Shown piece after piece: positions 13,401-25,979 of a stretch of 64,000 bases of DNA. A program made the translations under genes and the position numbers. Under the pieces are notes generated by a model. It was given only the letters and a program-made list of their open reading frames with translations, made no database searches and was not told the DNA's origin. Every line of letters starts with the position of its first letter. Position 1 is the first letter of the stretch. Source of the DNA: Dillenia suffruticosa (taxonomy: Eukaryota; Streptophyta; Magnoliopsida; Dilleniales; Dilleniaceae); assembly GCA_033439265.1 (NCBI GenBank), contig JAVTVX010000012.1:8545001-8609000 (forward strand), in the 5' to 3' direction.

Positions 13401-16400
13401 TCATATGTTTTTTTTCTAGATCAATGAATACTATATGCAAGTCTTTCTTCTGTAATCTAAACGTTTTCATCAAATGTCTTAGCAAGTGAATAGTTTCAGT
13501 GGTGGATTCTCGTGGCATAAATCCATATTGATTCTGAAATATACTTATCTCCGATTTCAATCTATACTCCATCACTCTCTCTCACAGTTTCATAGTATGA
13601 CTCATAAGTTTAATTTTCCTATAATTGGAATAATCTTGTATGTCTTCTTTATTCTTTTATAGTGGTACAAGTGTGATCTCCTTCCATCTTTGGGACATTT
13701 TTTTGGTTTGTCAGATTTTAATGTAGTATATGTTTGCATGATAAAATTTGATATTTGTGGAAGATAGTGGGGGCAGAGGTTATTATATGTCTTCCTAACT
13801 ATGGATTATATTATATGATATCCCTTTAAAGGGAATAAAATCACCCCTTTTGCTCAAACAAACGAGGAACAAACTGTACCTAATGAGTGCTATTTTACAA
13901 AGATCCACTCCATCTTTCTTTCTCCTAGTACTAAAGATGCTCCCTAATACTGAAGGACAAAAAAAATATTAGGGCGAAATATGTTTTGAGGCACAATCAC
14001 AAATTTTATCCTAATTTTGGGATTGGGTTCTAATTATTTTCACTCACCAGACACATCAAATACAAAAACATTAAACAGGATAAGAGTTAAGACCTATTTC
14101 CTCAATTGAAACCTCCTCCGAATATTTAGTTAGAGGCTATGTTTATAAACTTTATTAGTCATAAATCTGTTATGATATCAGTTCTGAAACTGTTATAAGG
14201 ATAATGGATTTTGCTGATGTGTCCAGCTAAACTCATTTGATTGGATTGGAATTGATTTAGACCCAACACCAATGCTGAATTGACCACCCTGAATTTAGAT
14301 TTTGCAACACATCACATACTTTTATAGATCTGATAACTCAGTCCACAAAAAAAGTTTAAAGAACTTTATTTAACATTTTAGTGTCGCTCTCATTCAAGTC
14401 ATGCAATCAGGCCACCACAGTTAAGACAACCTTTCAATTTCATGTTGCAAGTGTTTTGGGTTGAGATTATAACCCATGCACATAAGCATGACTAACCTCT
14501 TGTTGAATATGGACACCAATATCTCCAAGTACAATATTTCCAGATGCATCTTTGGCATTAGTTTTCTCAAGAAAATTCTGCACATGAAAGGAAAAAAGAA
14601 AACATTTAGCAATAAGCTGTAGCCAGTTTTGCAAAGTATGCAGACATCAACTTGGGAGTTACAAATATCAGAAAATCAGCTTACAATTGTGAAAAAAAAT
14701 ATTGAACATAAAGGTGCAGTATGCAGAAAGTGTTGAAGAACAGGAACAAATACTATGGAGTCTTCAGCTCCCGTCCAACAAATTTTACACATTCAGCACT
14801 TACTTGAACAAGCAGACTCTTTCAGAAAAGTTTAGCAAATATGAAAATAATTTTGGAACAAAGACGAGCTCATAAGAAAGTTTCTTCACAAGATTTAATA
14901 CTTTATAAAAACAAAGATGTTGTTTTCAGTTCCCCACCTCCTGTAACATTTCCATTAGTATATGCCTATATGTCAGAAAACCAAAAAACAATATAATTCA
15001 TGCTTGAAGTGGAATATTTAGATCAAGAACCTGATAAGGCAACATTAAAAGTTTTTGCGAGTAATTTTCATTTCAAATCATTTGACATAAGAAAAAGAAT
15101 AATATCAACAAATTTTTATAGAAACAATAGTAAGATTCATGATTTATATTAGCGAATGAACAAAGTGGTAACTTGCATCTCTTGTAAGTTCCTTCCAGTG
15201 TTAATTCCCTCCACATGGGGTGCCTCACTTCATCAACCAACATTTTTCAAAAATCCTAAAATAGGTTACAACTATTGGGAAAATGTTCGCGACAGCCTGT
15301 GGTTGCATTTTGGACCACCAAAGGTTCAGCCAAAATAGTAGGAAAGTCATATGCTCATTGATAGTAATGAAGTCAATTGAAGAAAAGTTCAAAAATTATA
15401 ATTTGAACCGAAGACATGATTCTAGGACTTCAACAGAATTAGAACATAAATGTGGCTCCCCAAATAATTATCTGTTAATGTACAAACATTAGCAATTGAG
15501 TAAATCATACAACTCACCTGCCCAGCTCCTTCTGCCACACAGACAACAGCTGATCCCTTTGTTTCAAGTAGATATTTCAAATGTCTAAGAACTCCATGAG
15601 GACCATGTAATTGAGAAGGTACCTTAAAAAGGTAAGCAATGTTGTTATTGAAATGATTGATACCAAATATGCTTCAACTCTCCAGCAAAAATTACCTCAG
15701 GGATCAAACAAATGTCTATTTGTCCACTGGCAAGGGATGCATGCATAGCTATAAATCCACTACTGCGACCCATTAGTTTCACTATGCCAATACCATGATA
15801 TGCACTGTGTGCCTGTTGTAAGTCACAAAGAATAAGAGGGTCACATGAACATAACATGAGAAGAGTTTGACAAGAGAGAGTAACATTACAAATACCTCAA
15901 TGTATGCAGAATTAATTGCCCTTTGTGCTTCTTCTACAGCAGTATCAAATCCAAACGTTTTATCCATAAGCAGGATATCATTGTCTATAGTTTTTGGCAC
16001 GCCAACTATGGCTACCTTCAACCTTCTCTTTCTGCACTGATATCCATAAAAGAGCATAATCAGAATTCTCAGCTGCAAAGACCAGAATGGTGAAAAGAAT
16101 AGAAAGAGCAGCTGCTCCAACAAGTATATGTCAACAGAAGTTTCAGATGGAAAACTCGGTCACAATCATGCAACATGTTTGAATAAGCTAGTGCAATTTA
16201 CCACCATTCACCAGCAGTTCCTTTTGGGAGCAGAGGTTGAAAAACAAACAGAAACCAGCAATATTTAAACTTTGGAAAAGCAGCAAAAGCTATGGTACAT
16301 TGAAATTGTGTTGGCCATTCAAAACTAAGAGGTCAAATATCGGCCGCATAGATACAGCTTCGAAGGATTCATTAAGTTGTTTTAGCAAGTTGCTTCATGA

Positions 16401-19400
16401 TGGACTGTTGCAACCTTTGTTTCACGACTAAAAGAAAAAGAAAACCAAAGGGACTTAAACTCATGATAGAGTAAAAAGCAACAAACTCAACAACCTCATT
16501 GTGTATTGCGTTAGCACCAGCATGTGTACCATTTCCACCTAAGACAAATAGCATGTTGATGCCTCTTGCCTGACATGAATTTGTAAACACAAATGTCAAA
16601 ACACTTCATAAATTGACTGTAACACGGTCAAAGGACAGAAGCAGCAAACTAAAAATGGTTCACCAAGTGCAAAGATCAAGTAGTACCTCCATATTGTCCA
16701 CAATCTCACTGACATTGGGACCTCCACGAGAGACTCCTAATAAGCTTCCACCAGAAAGATGAATATTTTGAACCACTTTTCGTGAAAGCTGATAACAGCC
16801 ATTCATGAATACATCACATTGCACCACACATCTTAACAAGGCAGAAATATATTCTTTAATGACAACTGAAATCTAGAAAGATACTTGCAATGAAAAATGC
16901 AACTTACTGGCATTTCAGATAGCTCCAAGTCAGAAAATCCACGATAACCAAAAGGAATCCCCGCTATCTTCTTTACACCATATATTTCAAGTGTGATAAC
17001 TATCTGCAGTAAAGTGATGTTCTATGTCAGATGCTTGCTTATCCACCATAAGTATCACACTATTTTTTTTTTAACATTTCTGAAAAAAAAAATCACTAAT
17101 CCAACATTGTTCATATTGCAGAAGCCGGTAGAACAGAAAAGCAGTAAATTCATTATAAGATTTCGTCAAGAGTGAATTCTTAAGTAATGTAGTTACCATG
17201 CGGAGCAGGATCGAATGGTATTCACAAGTTTGGTATGCATCTTAACAGAATTAAGCAATTCAATTACATTATAATTGTTTTGCTGTTTAGCATTACATAT
17301 GAAGGCAGATATTTTGTATATGTCTCTTCTTCTTTTTTTCTTGTATAAATGCATGATCTCTCTGTAATATTAACATAAGTTTAGGCCCAACCATGAACAG
17401 TGCAACAAAACTGTGTACTGGCATATACCCAGCAAAAAACAAACCTATAAAAGAACACTTGTCGCAAGCTTCAACAATACAACATCATTATTGCTGAAAT
17501 TTGTAGAGCAGCATGGGGTTAACATACATTCATGTTTTATAAAATAATTTAATAAATAGCTCCAAAGGAAGTGTCAAGAAAATGCCAAGTACAGGAGAAA
17601 AACTGTACTAAATCAGAGCATCAAATACATGCATAAAACAAGTACCGCTTAATTAAAAAGCCAAAAGTGAATTCTTCCACTCAAACCTCTCCCTTTCTTT
17701 TCTTCTTTCCCTTTGAACCAGCCAAAAAATAGTAAGATGAAAAAAAAGTAACTCCAAACAGAGATCTAATTAGTTACCAAGCTGTAGATATATAAGAAAA
17801 CAGTAAGCTCAATGAGTAAAAGAGTGCCAACATTTTTGTGTCATATCCAATCATCGCACATGCTGTATTGACACTTAAGATACATAGAAATATCTTGCAA
17901 TTTTGGTATGTAACCCAAACCTGTCTGATGACATCATTTAGACCAGGACAAAGTCCTCCACAAGTAACAATTGCTGCTTTGACATCTTCTGGTTTGAAGT
18001 ATATCTCCTCCCGAGGTCCAGCTCGATGAACCCTGAACAGATTTCAGTACAATATTCATTACATGTTATATGCAAGAGAAACTATTTTTTTGCATTAAAA
18101 ATACTACACATCAAGATGAAGATTCTGCTGTTTTATTCTGATTGATTGCTGGTTTTACATTTACAAGATGGTGGTGAGTCTAAAAATTGAGAGAGTCTAC
18201 ATAATGGTTATATTAGGATACAGAGAGGAGCACACAGGCTTCAACTAAGGACAGAATCTCAATCAATGAAGCACATACATGACACAGCAGTAACATGGAA
18301 ATGCTAGAATGAGATACAAGAATTGGGCATTACAACAATCTCATTTTCGCATAGAGCAACAAATAGGGCTTTCCTGTTCAAAATTTTGCACAGTAATATC
18401 CAAACTCAACATAAAAGTAATTTATATAGTTCAACAATCACTGCCAATAATATTTTCTTTCAGCTTAAAGATATACACATTTTTACAATAAACACATTTG
18501 AAATCCTCATCAATGATAACACTATCAAGCTTCTTCTGCCATCCAACAAGTATTAGAGACATAAATAAGAGCAAATATGATACGCTGCATGATGTATCCT
18601 TCATATATCCAGCAATAAGCTATGTGAGTATTGGATTAGGCATCATAGTGGAAATCAGTATCAAATCTATTCTTAAGTTTCCTTGCTTTCTATGTGATAG
18701 ATAGTTTGCAAGTCAACAACATCGATGGACAAGAACACAAGAGCTCTAAAATGGGTCATTGCGCAAAGAATACATCAGACTATGGAAATGACATAAATGA
18801 ATGATCTTTTCAATATATAAAAACAGCACAGTAACTGCCACCACTGCTGGTACTTTTTCTGGTCGACCTTGACTTGCAAGTAAAGTTGCATCATGCTTCA
18901 CATTGCTTACAAGATATTTTCAACAATTGCACTTTCTTTTGATCACCTTAATGGACAACGAGTTAAAAGATGCCAACCTCACATGCAGGCATGTGCATAC
19001 AAATATAAGAATGAGCTCATGTATTATGTAGAAGCTCATAGTAATGCATGTGGGCATAAGAAGCTATATATGTACTTTCTTATGCATTAGCAGCATCCCC
19101 AATTTAAATATTCTTAGATACCACTTCATTTTTTGCTAGTGAATACAATGAAGTACCAATAAAAAATGAATCACAAATTTACCATTGCTCCACCCAAGTA
19201 CAATTAGGGTCAATGCACTCAGCTCCTGCAGATGTTGGTGAGGAATAATGTATGACCTGAAATTTTAATGCAACAGGTAATTCAAATAATGACTTAAGGT
19301 AAAAGTTTCAGCAGGGAAAATAGATTGCTGATCTGCTATGATTATACAGAGCATCACGGTGACAGTGTGCCCCACAACCTAATTGCAACACTTTCTTCAG

Positions 19401-22400
19401 AAAATAATGAAAAACTATGAGATGTGTGTCTGTGTGTGTGCTAGAGAGAGAGAGAGAGAGGCACAGAACTTACTCATGTTGAACCTGTGTCTAATCTTGA
19501 TATGGAATAAAAAGTAGTTTGCAACCAGAAAATCCACTATGCATTAGTTAAAGCCTAAATGTCAACAGTGAGTGTTTCTGTATTTTCAGGGGAAGACAAA
19601 CACAAAATCATATCATGACCACATAAGATTTTTATAGAAAGCAGATACACTCAAATTATCAAATGCAGCAGAAGCTAGAACATATCAAGCCAAAGAAAAT
19701 CATATAAGATTTTGCTGCAATAGGACATGCCTTATTTTACAGGTTAGTAGTTGCACCAGTCCATTACTTAGCAATGACATATATCCCAACCTCTAAAGCA
19801 GCACCACCAACATAGAGTGACACTTCAACACTCGTATCTGTAATTTATATAACAATTACACAAAAGAACCTATGAAATGCGGTATTGATGAAACAAATCA
19901 AGGAAACTAAACCAAATGGAGATTATCATATTATTAGACAGAAATACAGGAAAAAACAATAGTTTCAGTTCAGACACCCACATCTGTTATATATTTGTTC
20001 TCTCTTTTCTACCCATAGTAAGGTCATGAGGAGCTCTCATTTCTTTTTCGGATTTGCTAATATTTCACTTAGTGAGCCATCCCATCTTGCCAATTCCCTA
20101 AGAACACTAGTACACAGGCATATAAAGAAACCTAAAGATACAACATCCTTTCATGATATCAAGAAGAGATCAACTTCGCTATGATTCAATAACAGTATGG
20201 GCTGCAAGGCTGCAATAATGACCACAGCACTATTGGTTGCTACAGGTGGCACATTACTGAATTGTCCCATGCAAAATGGAATATGCACTCATTTATTGAC
20301 AGCCATAATGAGACTCCATACTTCCAAATGAAAGCAAGAATAACCAAAATTTTGTATTATGTTATATTTAGTTGGCACATGAGGTCAATATTCCACCACT
20401 GGCGGCATGACCTATTTGCCACAAATCAGCATCACATTAACATGGGACCTTCCAATGCCAATAGATACCAAAAATAATAGTTCACACATTGTTCCATGCC
20501 ACATCCCTTAGTCTATGATGCACAAACATGAACATAGATAAAAATGATACTAGCAGATATTCATAATATAGTACACAACACTGAAATTATAGTACTTATT
20601 CACATTATACTAATAAAATTTGCACATAATATTTGAAAGCTAAGAATAAGCAGTTCAACGTTACTCTTTAAAAGGTGAAAACATAAGTAACTGGACAAAA
20701 CAAGCATCCAAGTGCCATTTGAAGTGCCTATAAAATGTTGGGGGGGGGGCGTCCTAAAAGTGTTCAAGTAGAATTTGACAAGTATCCGATGTTTAAAAGA
20801 ACAACAAAAAACTGGGCAAGCCATATAGCATAAAAGACAAAGGACCAAGTAACCAAGCCACTAGGTAATACTAAGAGAATGATCGTTCATTCGAACCATC
20901 ATTAAAAAATACAGGGCTGGTTTAACACCATTATTTTCCTCCAAATTTTATTAGCAATAAAAGTTGCTACTCAATGTCATACTCCACTTTGATAATAGGA
21001 AAAAAGAATTGTTTCCCCTTTTAAGGAGCTCTTATCCTTATATGCTCTATGTACTAGAAAACAATAAAAATTTATTTCCACTGAGCTTCTAAAAAAGACA
21101 CTAATCCACCAATTTTTTGTCAACTATCTTCTAATAAATCCTACAGGATTTTGTAGCTTTACAAACAATAATTGGATAAAAAGCACGAAGGACAAATGGG
21201 TTATCCAGATCTAATCTAGAATATGCCTGTCAATTAGGCAGCATACAACATTAACTTTATGCAAATTTGGCAAAATTCTTCCAAAAGTCTTTAATGAAGG
21301 TGATTTGGTTGCTGTTGTTTTGTCTTTCCTCTTGTTCGTATATAGGATTCATCGATGCTTCTTTATTCATTTATCGTCTCAAGTTATGCATGCATATATA
21401 CCCATGCGGTTCAATTTTCATTTACATCAAAAAATTGTAATTATGCAGATGCTTGGCATGAAACTTCTCTTGGGAGTAAAGGTTGTAAATGAATAAATAA
21501 ATAGCATATAACAGTAAAAACTTATAAAGTTAAATCAAACAACTTCAATTTGATATCTAACGTGAAAAAATAAAACAAATCAAAAGAAAACTTTTCTTTT
21601 AGCAGAGTGAAAACTCTGACATGGTTGATGAACCATGTGCTAGAAAGAAATCCATAAGTGCACATCTATAAGGTCCATCCCAATGGGAAATTCATTTACA
21701 TAGTTTTTGGAAGGAGGGAATTGGAGAGGAACATAATCCTTTATCTGTTTTAGGGAGGTTTTTTTTCCCCTTTTATTATTTTTTTTTAATGAGAAGGGGA
21801 AGGTTATCAAAGAGTTTCAAATAGCCTCTTTAACTCATTAAAAACTCTTGCTCCCCCTCACTCCCTGGGACCCCTAATTTGGGGGTTTCACAGGGAGGGG
21901 ATTTATATTTTAATGAAAAATTAAAACATACCAAATTTACATTCGCTGCCCTATTCTAACGTTCAAACAAGAGGAGGGGATGTTTTGTCCACTCCCCTCC
22001 CTGGCTCTTTCCTTCTCTTCCCTTATGAAAACTCCCCTTTCCTCCCTCTCAAAACTCCCAAACAACACATAAGGGCAATATAGATTGGGTTCTAACACCA
22101 AAGATGATTTGAATTGCAGCAAATGAAAGATTAGTATGGAAGACAATGCTATATACCTTGAGAAGCACTCTATCATTATTGTTTATGTATCCATGCCACT
22201 TCTCATCAGACGGATATCCATCAGCGAAATCTTCGCTCACTGGACTCCTGCGACAACCAAAACCAACAAATAATTGAAATTTATCAATAAAATAACACCA
22301 ACAAGAAATTAACACTTTCACTTAGAACTAAAAAAATTTCACAAAAACAGAACAAAAAATAGAGTTCCATTCTAATTCCTCAAAAATAAAAATGTAAAGT

Positions 22401-23306
22401 CTCTATATTGCCCAAATATGGGATAAACACTGTAAATAAACTCTGCAAGAGTTCATGCTCCCACATTATTACTTCATAATTAATATTATTTAAATTATAT
22501 TATTCTATATCCCCAAAAGAAGATAAAAATGTGGAGTCGAATTGTAACCCCATAAGAAAACGTGGATTCATAAGAAAAACACAGAACTTTGGAAATCAAC
22601 TCTTAAGGGTTAATGCTCCCACATAATTACTTTATAATTAAATATATTTGGTTCATCATATGAGCTAGTTACAAACTTCAAAATTGACCCCACATGTTCT
22701 TTCGGTGTTTGAAGCTGTTAAGCCCCATGTCGCATAATTCCAACTATATCATATATTATTTTGCAAAATTCCTCGCCGTAAAGATTAGCCTTTTATGGTT
22801 GGAATCATAGTTTTCTCACACAAGCAAAAGGAATTTAATTGAATTCCACATTTTAGTTTTTGTTCAATGGCAAGAGATTTTATTTAAAGCATAAATTCAT
22901 TTCAAATGAAATGATTTTTTTTTTTTTTTTGGAAATTCGGTTCCTGAATTCAATCATATCAAAAATTTAACAAGAAGACTTAATTGATCAACAATGGAAG
23001 AGAAGGGTGAAAATTGGACCTGCTCTTTAGACAGAAAGTGGAAGGGATGGGAATGACATCGGGGAAGACGTCAGTGATGTGAGGAAGATTGAAGCGAGTC
23101 TCGAACTCCTCCTGAAACTTTGGTTTCCAATCAGGATCGCTGAAATCAATTGAGGCTGATTTGTTTTCGGAGATCACACGCCGAGGAGTGTTGAATGGCC
23201 TTAGAAGACGAAGAGGAGAGAGGGAGATGGGATGAGAGAGATTCTTGTTCTTCGGAGGTGGAGAAAGCAACAGTTTGGGGCCGATCGCCGGCGAGATTGC
23301 TTCCAT
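10487..23306 (-). CDS. PFK5: Plastid ATP-dependent 6-phosphofructokinase, PFK5 type
   Basis: Phosphorylates fructose 6-phosphate to fructose 1,6-bisphosphate with ATP, the committed step of plastid glycolysis. Thirteen exons in coding order: 23306-23020, 22247-22157, 19256-19183, 18032-17921, 17003-16908, 16788-16687, 16569-16495, 16036-15896, 15812-15696, 15622-15518, 14577-14497, 11918-11790, 10654-10487. All junctions are GT-AG and the phases close to 525 residues, near the 537 of Arabidopsis PFK5. Residues 1 to about 50 are Ser/Pro/Arg-rich, a likely chloroplast transit peptide. Key sites: GGLCPG near 176-181, GGNGT at 265-269, PKTIDND at 293-299 with catalytic Asp297, MGR at 340-342. Cys140 and Cys145 match the thioredoxin-sensitive pair known from Arabidopsis PFK5. 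Gly at the last position of GGNG fits ATP rather than pyrophosphate use. No breaks were seen. Confidence 0.97.
11919..14496 (-). other. PFK5 intron 11 (2.6 kb), carrying a LINE fragment
   Basis: This intron separates the exon ending GVHIQQE from the one starting TKKYFKE. Its size is largely explained by an RTE LINE remnant at about 12247-13802, inserted in the same orientation as the host gene. Confidence 0.85.
12247..13802 (-). mobile_element. RTE-type LINE, 5'-truncated and decayed, in PFK5 intron 11
   Basis: Minus-strand frames show reverse transcriptase of the plant RTE clade. The region 13366-13575 reads [21 protein letters not shown] and [13 protein letters not shown], a block before the catalytic site. 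The region near 12905-12940 resembles [12 protein letters not shown] followed by VNHWIQAG, the later RTE domain. The 3' end at 12247-12290 is a mutated form of the usual RTE tail (plus strand ACAATAACTTGAATCTTAATCCC). The candidate target duplication GGATTATA occurs at 12239-12246 and 13803-13810; in such AT-rich DNA it is only suggestive. Many frameshifts make it inactive. Confidence 0.7.
19257..22156 (-). other. PFK5 intron 2 (2.9 kb)
   Basis: The largest intron of the gene, between the exon ending DRVLLK and the one starting VIHYSSP. It holds a (GA)n run at about 19444-19460, a G run near 20740-20750, and a MITE-like insert at about 21695-22075. No coding sequence is supported inside it. 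Confidence 0.85.
21695..22075. repeat. MITE-like insert in PFK5 intron 2
   Basis: The left end (AGTTTTTGGAAGGAGGG) is an imperfect inverted copy of the right end, which reads AGTTTTGAGAGGGAGG on the minus strand. The interior is rich in G-runs and C-runs on opposite sides and could fold back. There is no coding capacity. The family and target duplication were not resolved. Confidence 0.35.
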
Positions 23307-23570
23307 TAAAAGGTAATGTCGTTTTCTTGTTGATCACTCGGCCGAGAGAGAGAGGGAAGGCGAGGCGACGATGAAACCGAAGCGAGGTCAGGAGAGAGAG
23401 TCGAAGTGAGAGAAAGAGGGGACGGACGGAGTGATGGACAAATAAGCACAGCAGTGGGCAGCGGCACTTCCAAGAAAGGAGCTTTGTTTTTTCCTATTCT
23501 TGAAAATGGATCCTCAACCTTGTACGGTAGCGGCTTCTTTTGAATATTATACCCTTTCATGCCCAAATTA
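23307..23570 (-). promoter_or_regulatory. PFK5 5' leader and putative core promoter
   Basis: The leader upstream of the PFK5 ATG is CT-rich on the coding strand (GA-rich on the plus strand). A TATA-like GGGTATAATATTC lies on the minus strand at about 23543-23556, some 240 bp before the start codon. An open frame through this stretch has no protein resemblance and is not called. Confidence 0.3.
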
Positions 23571-25005
23571 TTATTATTATTTTTTAATTTTTTATGTCAA
23601 ATTAAAGATTTGAATCGAAAAAATGTAATGTTCGATATCTTTCATGTTTCTAACGTGTATTCGATTTCGAGGATGGAAATATGAAAAAGACAAAATATTT
23701 GAATGAGCAGCATGACCTTTTATTTTGGGAAGACAAAAAAGCCCCTGTCATTTTTTAAGTTTTAGAACTAATTCCCCAACAAAAGAGCCCGCCGCGGAAC
23801 GGAGAGCATAGGAGTAAGAAACTGGCGAGAGGAGAGGAGAGAAAAGAGCGAAAGAGGAAAGAAGAGAGAAAAATCGACGGAGAAGGAGAGAAGAGAGAAA
23901 AGAGATTAAGTTTTTCTCACAGAACAATGACGTCATTTTATAAAAATCTAAATTTTAAGTATGAAAGTCAAAGTTTTTTGTCCTAATTCCGGAAATTAAG
24001 TATATATAAGAGTATTTCAAATATTAAATAGTATTTTTTTATTTAAATTTTTAATTTTACATGCATTTTATTTAAATTATTAATACTTATTTTAGGTAAA
24101 ATTCTAACTTTGACTTTAAAATTTAAATACTATCTTATTTTAAAGTTATTTTGAAATTATTTCTAATCGATAAGAACTGATTTATTACATCAATACCATA
24201 TCAATATCGTATCAATAAACTTTAATCATATTTAATCATATAAACACAAATTTTAAACTATTTTAAGTCAATAGGCTTTAATCGGCACACATGGTACTAA
24301 TGACACTAATATGATTAGTGAAATTTATTTAATTGAAAATTGTAAAAAATGGTTCAAAATAAAAACTATTTATATTTTTAACACTATAAATAAAATTTTG
24401 CTTTTATTTTTATAAAATAAACAATATTAATCATATTTTTGTGAAATAAAGTACGCCGCGAGTTGAAGAAGCTAAAATTCTTTCATATTTATTTAAAACA
24501 ATAGTTCAACAAGTTAAGCTAACTTTTAAACTATTTTATGTTTATATTCCAACATAGTTTATTCATTAAATTAATCAATTTTCACCAAAAAATTAAATTA
24601 ATCATTTTATTTAATTAATTTAATAAATACAAGACTTCTCGATTATTTTAAAAAGATTTGCATTAATTCTTACAAATGGCAGTGCAGTTTCCTCTTTGTG
24701 ACCTATAGTTTAGTCATGCTTTTTCTTTTTTGAATAGCATACAAAATATATTTGAATTTCGAGATTTTTAAAACAAAATGTACGATGACAGTTGAGTTAT
24801 AACTTATTGAAATTAATGGAACCATTTTTAAGTGTAAAATCATTTGCTTTCAAAATTAAGTTTTACTAAAAATCACCTTTGTTTATTTTTTTAAGCAAAA
24901 TATTGTTTCCAAATATAATCCATTTACTAATAAAAGCCAAAAAATTAAAATAAAAACCATATTCATATTTCCCTTTTTAACAAAAAAATAATTTAATTTA
25001 ATTTA
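23571..25005. other. AT-rich intergenic region with a GA-rich tract
   Basis: A purine-rich block (GAGA/GGAGAA) at about 23805-23905 may belong to the PFK5 upstream region. Beyond it the sequence is very AT-rich with no gene, ending at the copia LTR. Confidence 0.45.
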
Positions 25006-25302
25006 TGTTATAAATTCTAAGAAATTTAGGTGGATGTCCAATATATGAAATATAAATATTTTGAAAGGATACATATGATACTTATATTATTATTAGTATC
25101 ATCTTTTATATGTCAATATCACATATGGAAATATCACTTATTTGAGGAAATATTTGACTTTAAAAAATCTTCTAATTATATACACATTCTAAGTTATATA
25201 AATATTCTCTTTTGTAAATTCATTCAACACACAAGATAATAAGAAATTTCTCTCTTTCTATTTTTTTTTCTTCTTTATTATTAATATTTTATTTAATTTA
25301 CA
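25006..25302 (+). repeat. 5' LTR of the copia element
   Basis: This 297-bp block starts TGTTATAAATTC and ends TTTACA. It aligns along its length with 30267-30452 plus 32214-32326; shared landmarks include TTTAGGTGGATGTCCAATAT and AAGAAATTTCTCTCTTTCT. Confidence 0.85.
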
Positions 25303-25303
25303 A

Positions 25304-25316
25304 ACTGTTATCAGGA
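25304..25316 (+). other. copia primer binding site, mutated
   Basis: ACTGTTATCAGG directly after the LTR corresponds to the usual TGGTATCAGAGC site for initiator tRNA-Met, with at least one change. Confidence 0.55.
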
Positions 25317-25598
25317 AAAAATTCTGTCCAGTCAGAGTACGAAATTCTCACTAATGAAGAATAAGTTTTCTTTGATAAGAATTTTCTATAACATTTATTT
25401 ATTATTTTTATATAGAGATTTTATTGAATATTATATTTTTTTCAAAATATATTCCGTGATTGCAGTTTAGTCTAATTTTCTATATCAATTAGGTATATAG
25501 GTTGAAAACTAGATTTTACAGGCTAAAGGTTCAAAGGTTTTTACATAGATCTGGTGTAACAACACTATGTATTTAATCAATAAATTTTCATTATAAAT

Positions 25599-25600
25599 AT

Positions 25601-25640
<40 letters not shown>
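25599..25640. repeat. (TTTA)n microsatellite in the copia interior
   Basis: About ten near-perfect tandem TTTA units inside the 5' untranslated part of the copia element. Confidence 0.9.
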
Positions 25641-25642
<2 letters not shown>

Positions 25643-25979
25643 TCACTTATTATAGTTGATAATGTTGTATATTGCAAAACATGAATTTGTGACTCCTGAT
25701 ATAATGGGAAAAAATTATTTATCACGGGTGTTGATGCTAAAATGCATCTAGATGCAACGGGTATTGAAAACATTATTAAAATAATTTAAAAGAATAATAA
25801 TGATGGAAAAATATAATCACCTAAAAATGGTTGTTCTTTGATGGAAAAGTTTTACACAGATAATACTATTGAAAAAGATATGCTAGAAAATTCTTTACTT
25901 TTCATATTTCAAATTTGTTCCTGTAATAACAATATTAGAAAAAGGAATTTAAAATATTTTGAATTGATTTTATATCTCA

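Noticed and set aside
23306..23566. 86-codon minus-strand frame upstream of PFK5
   Set aside because: It overlaps the leader, is Pro/Ser-rich from CT repeats, and lacks any family resemblance.
25599..25640. Possible CRISPR-like or satellite array
   Set aside because: It is a simple TTTA microsatellite with no spacers.
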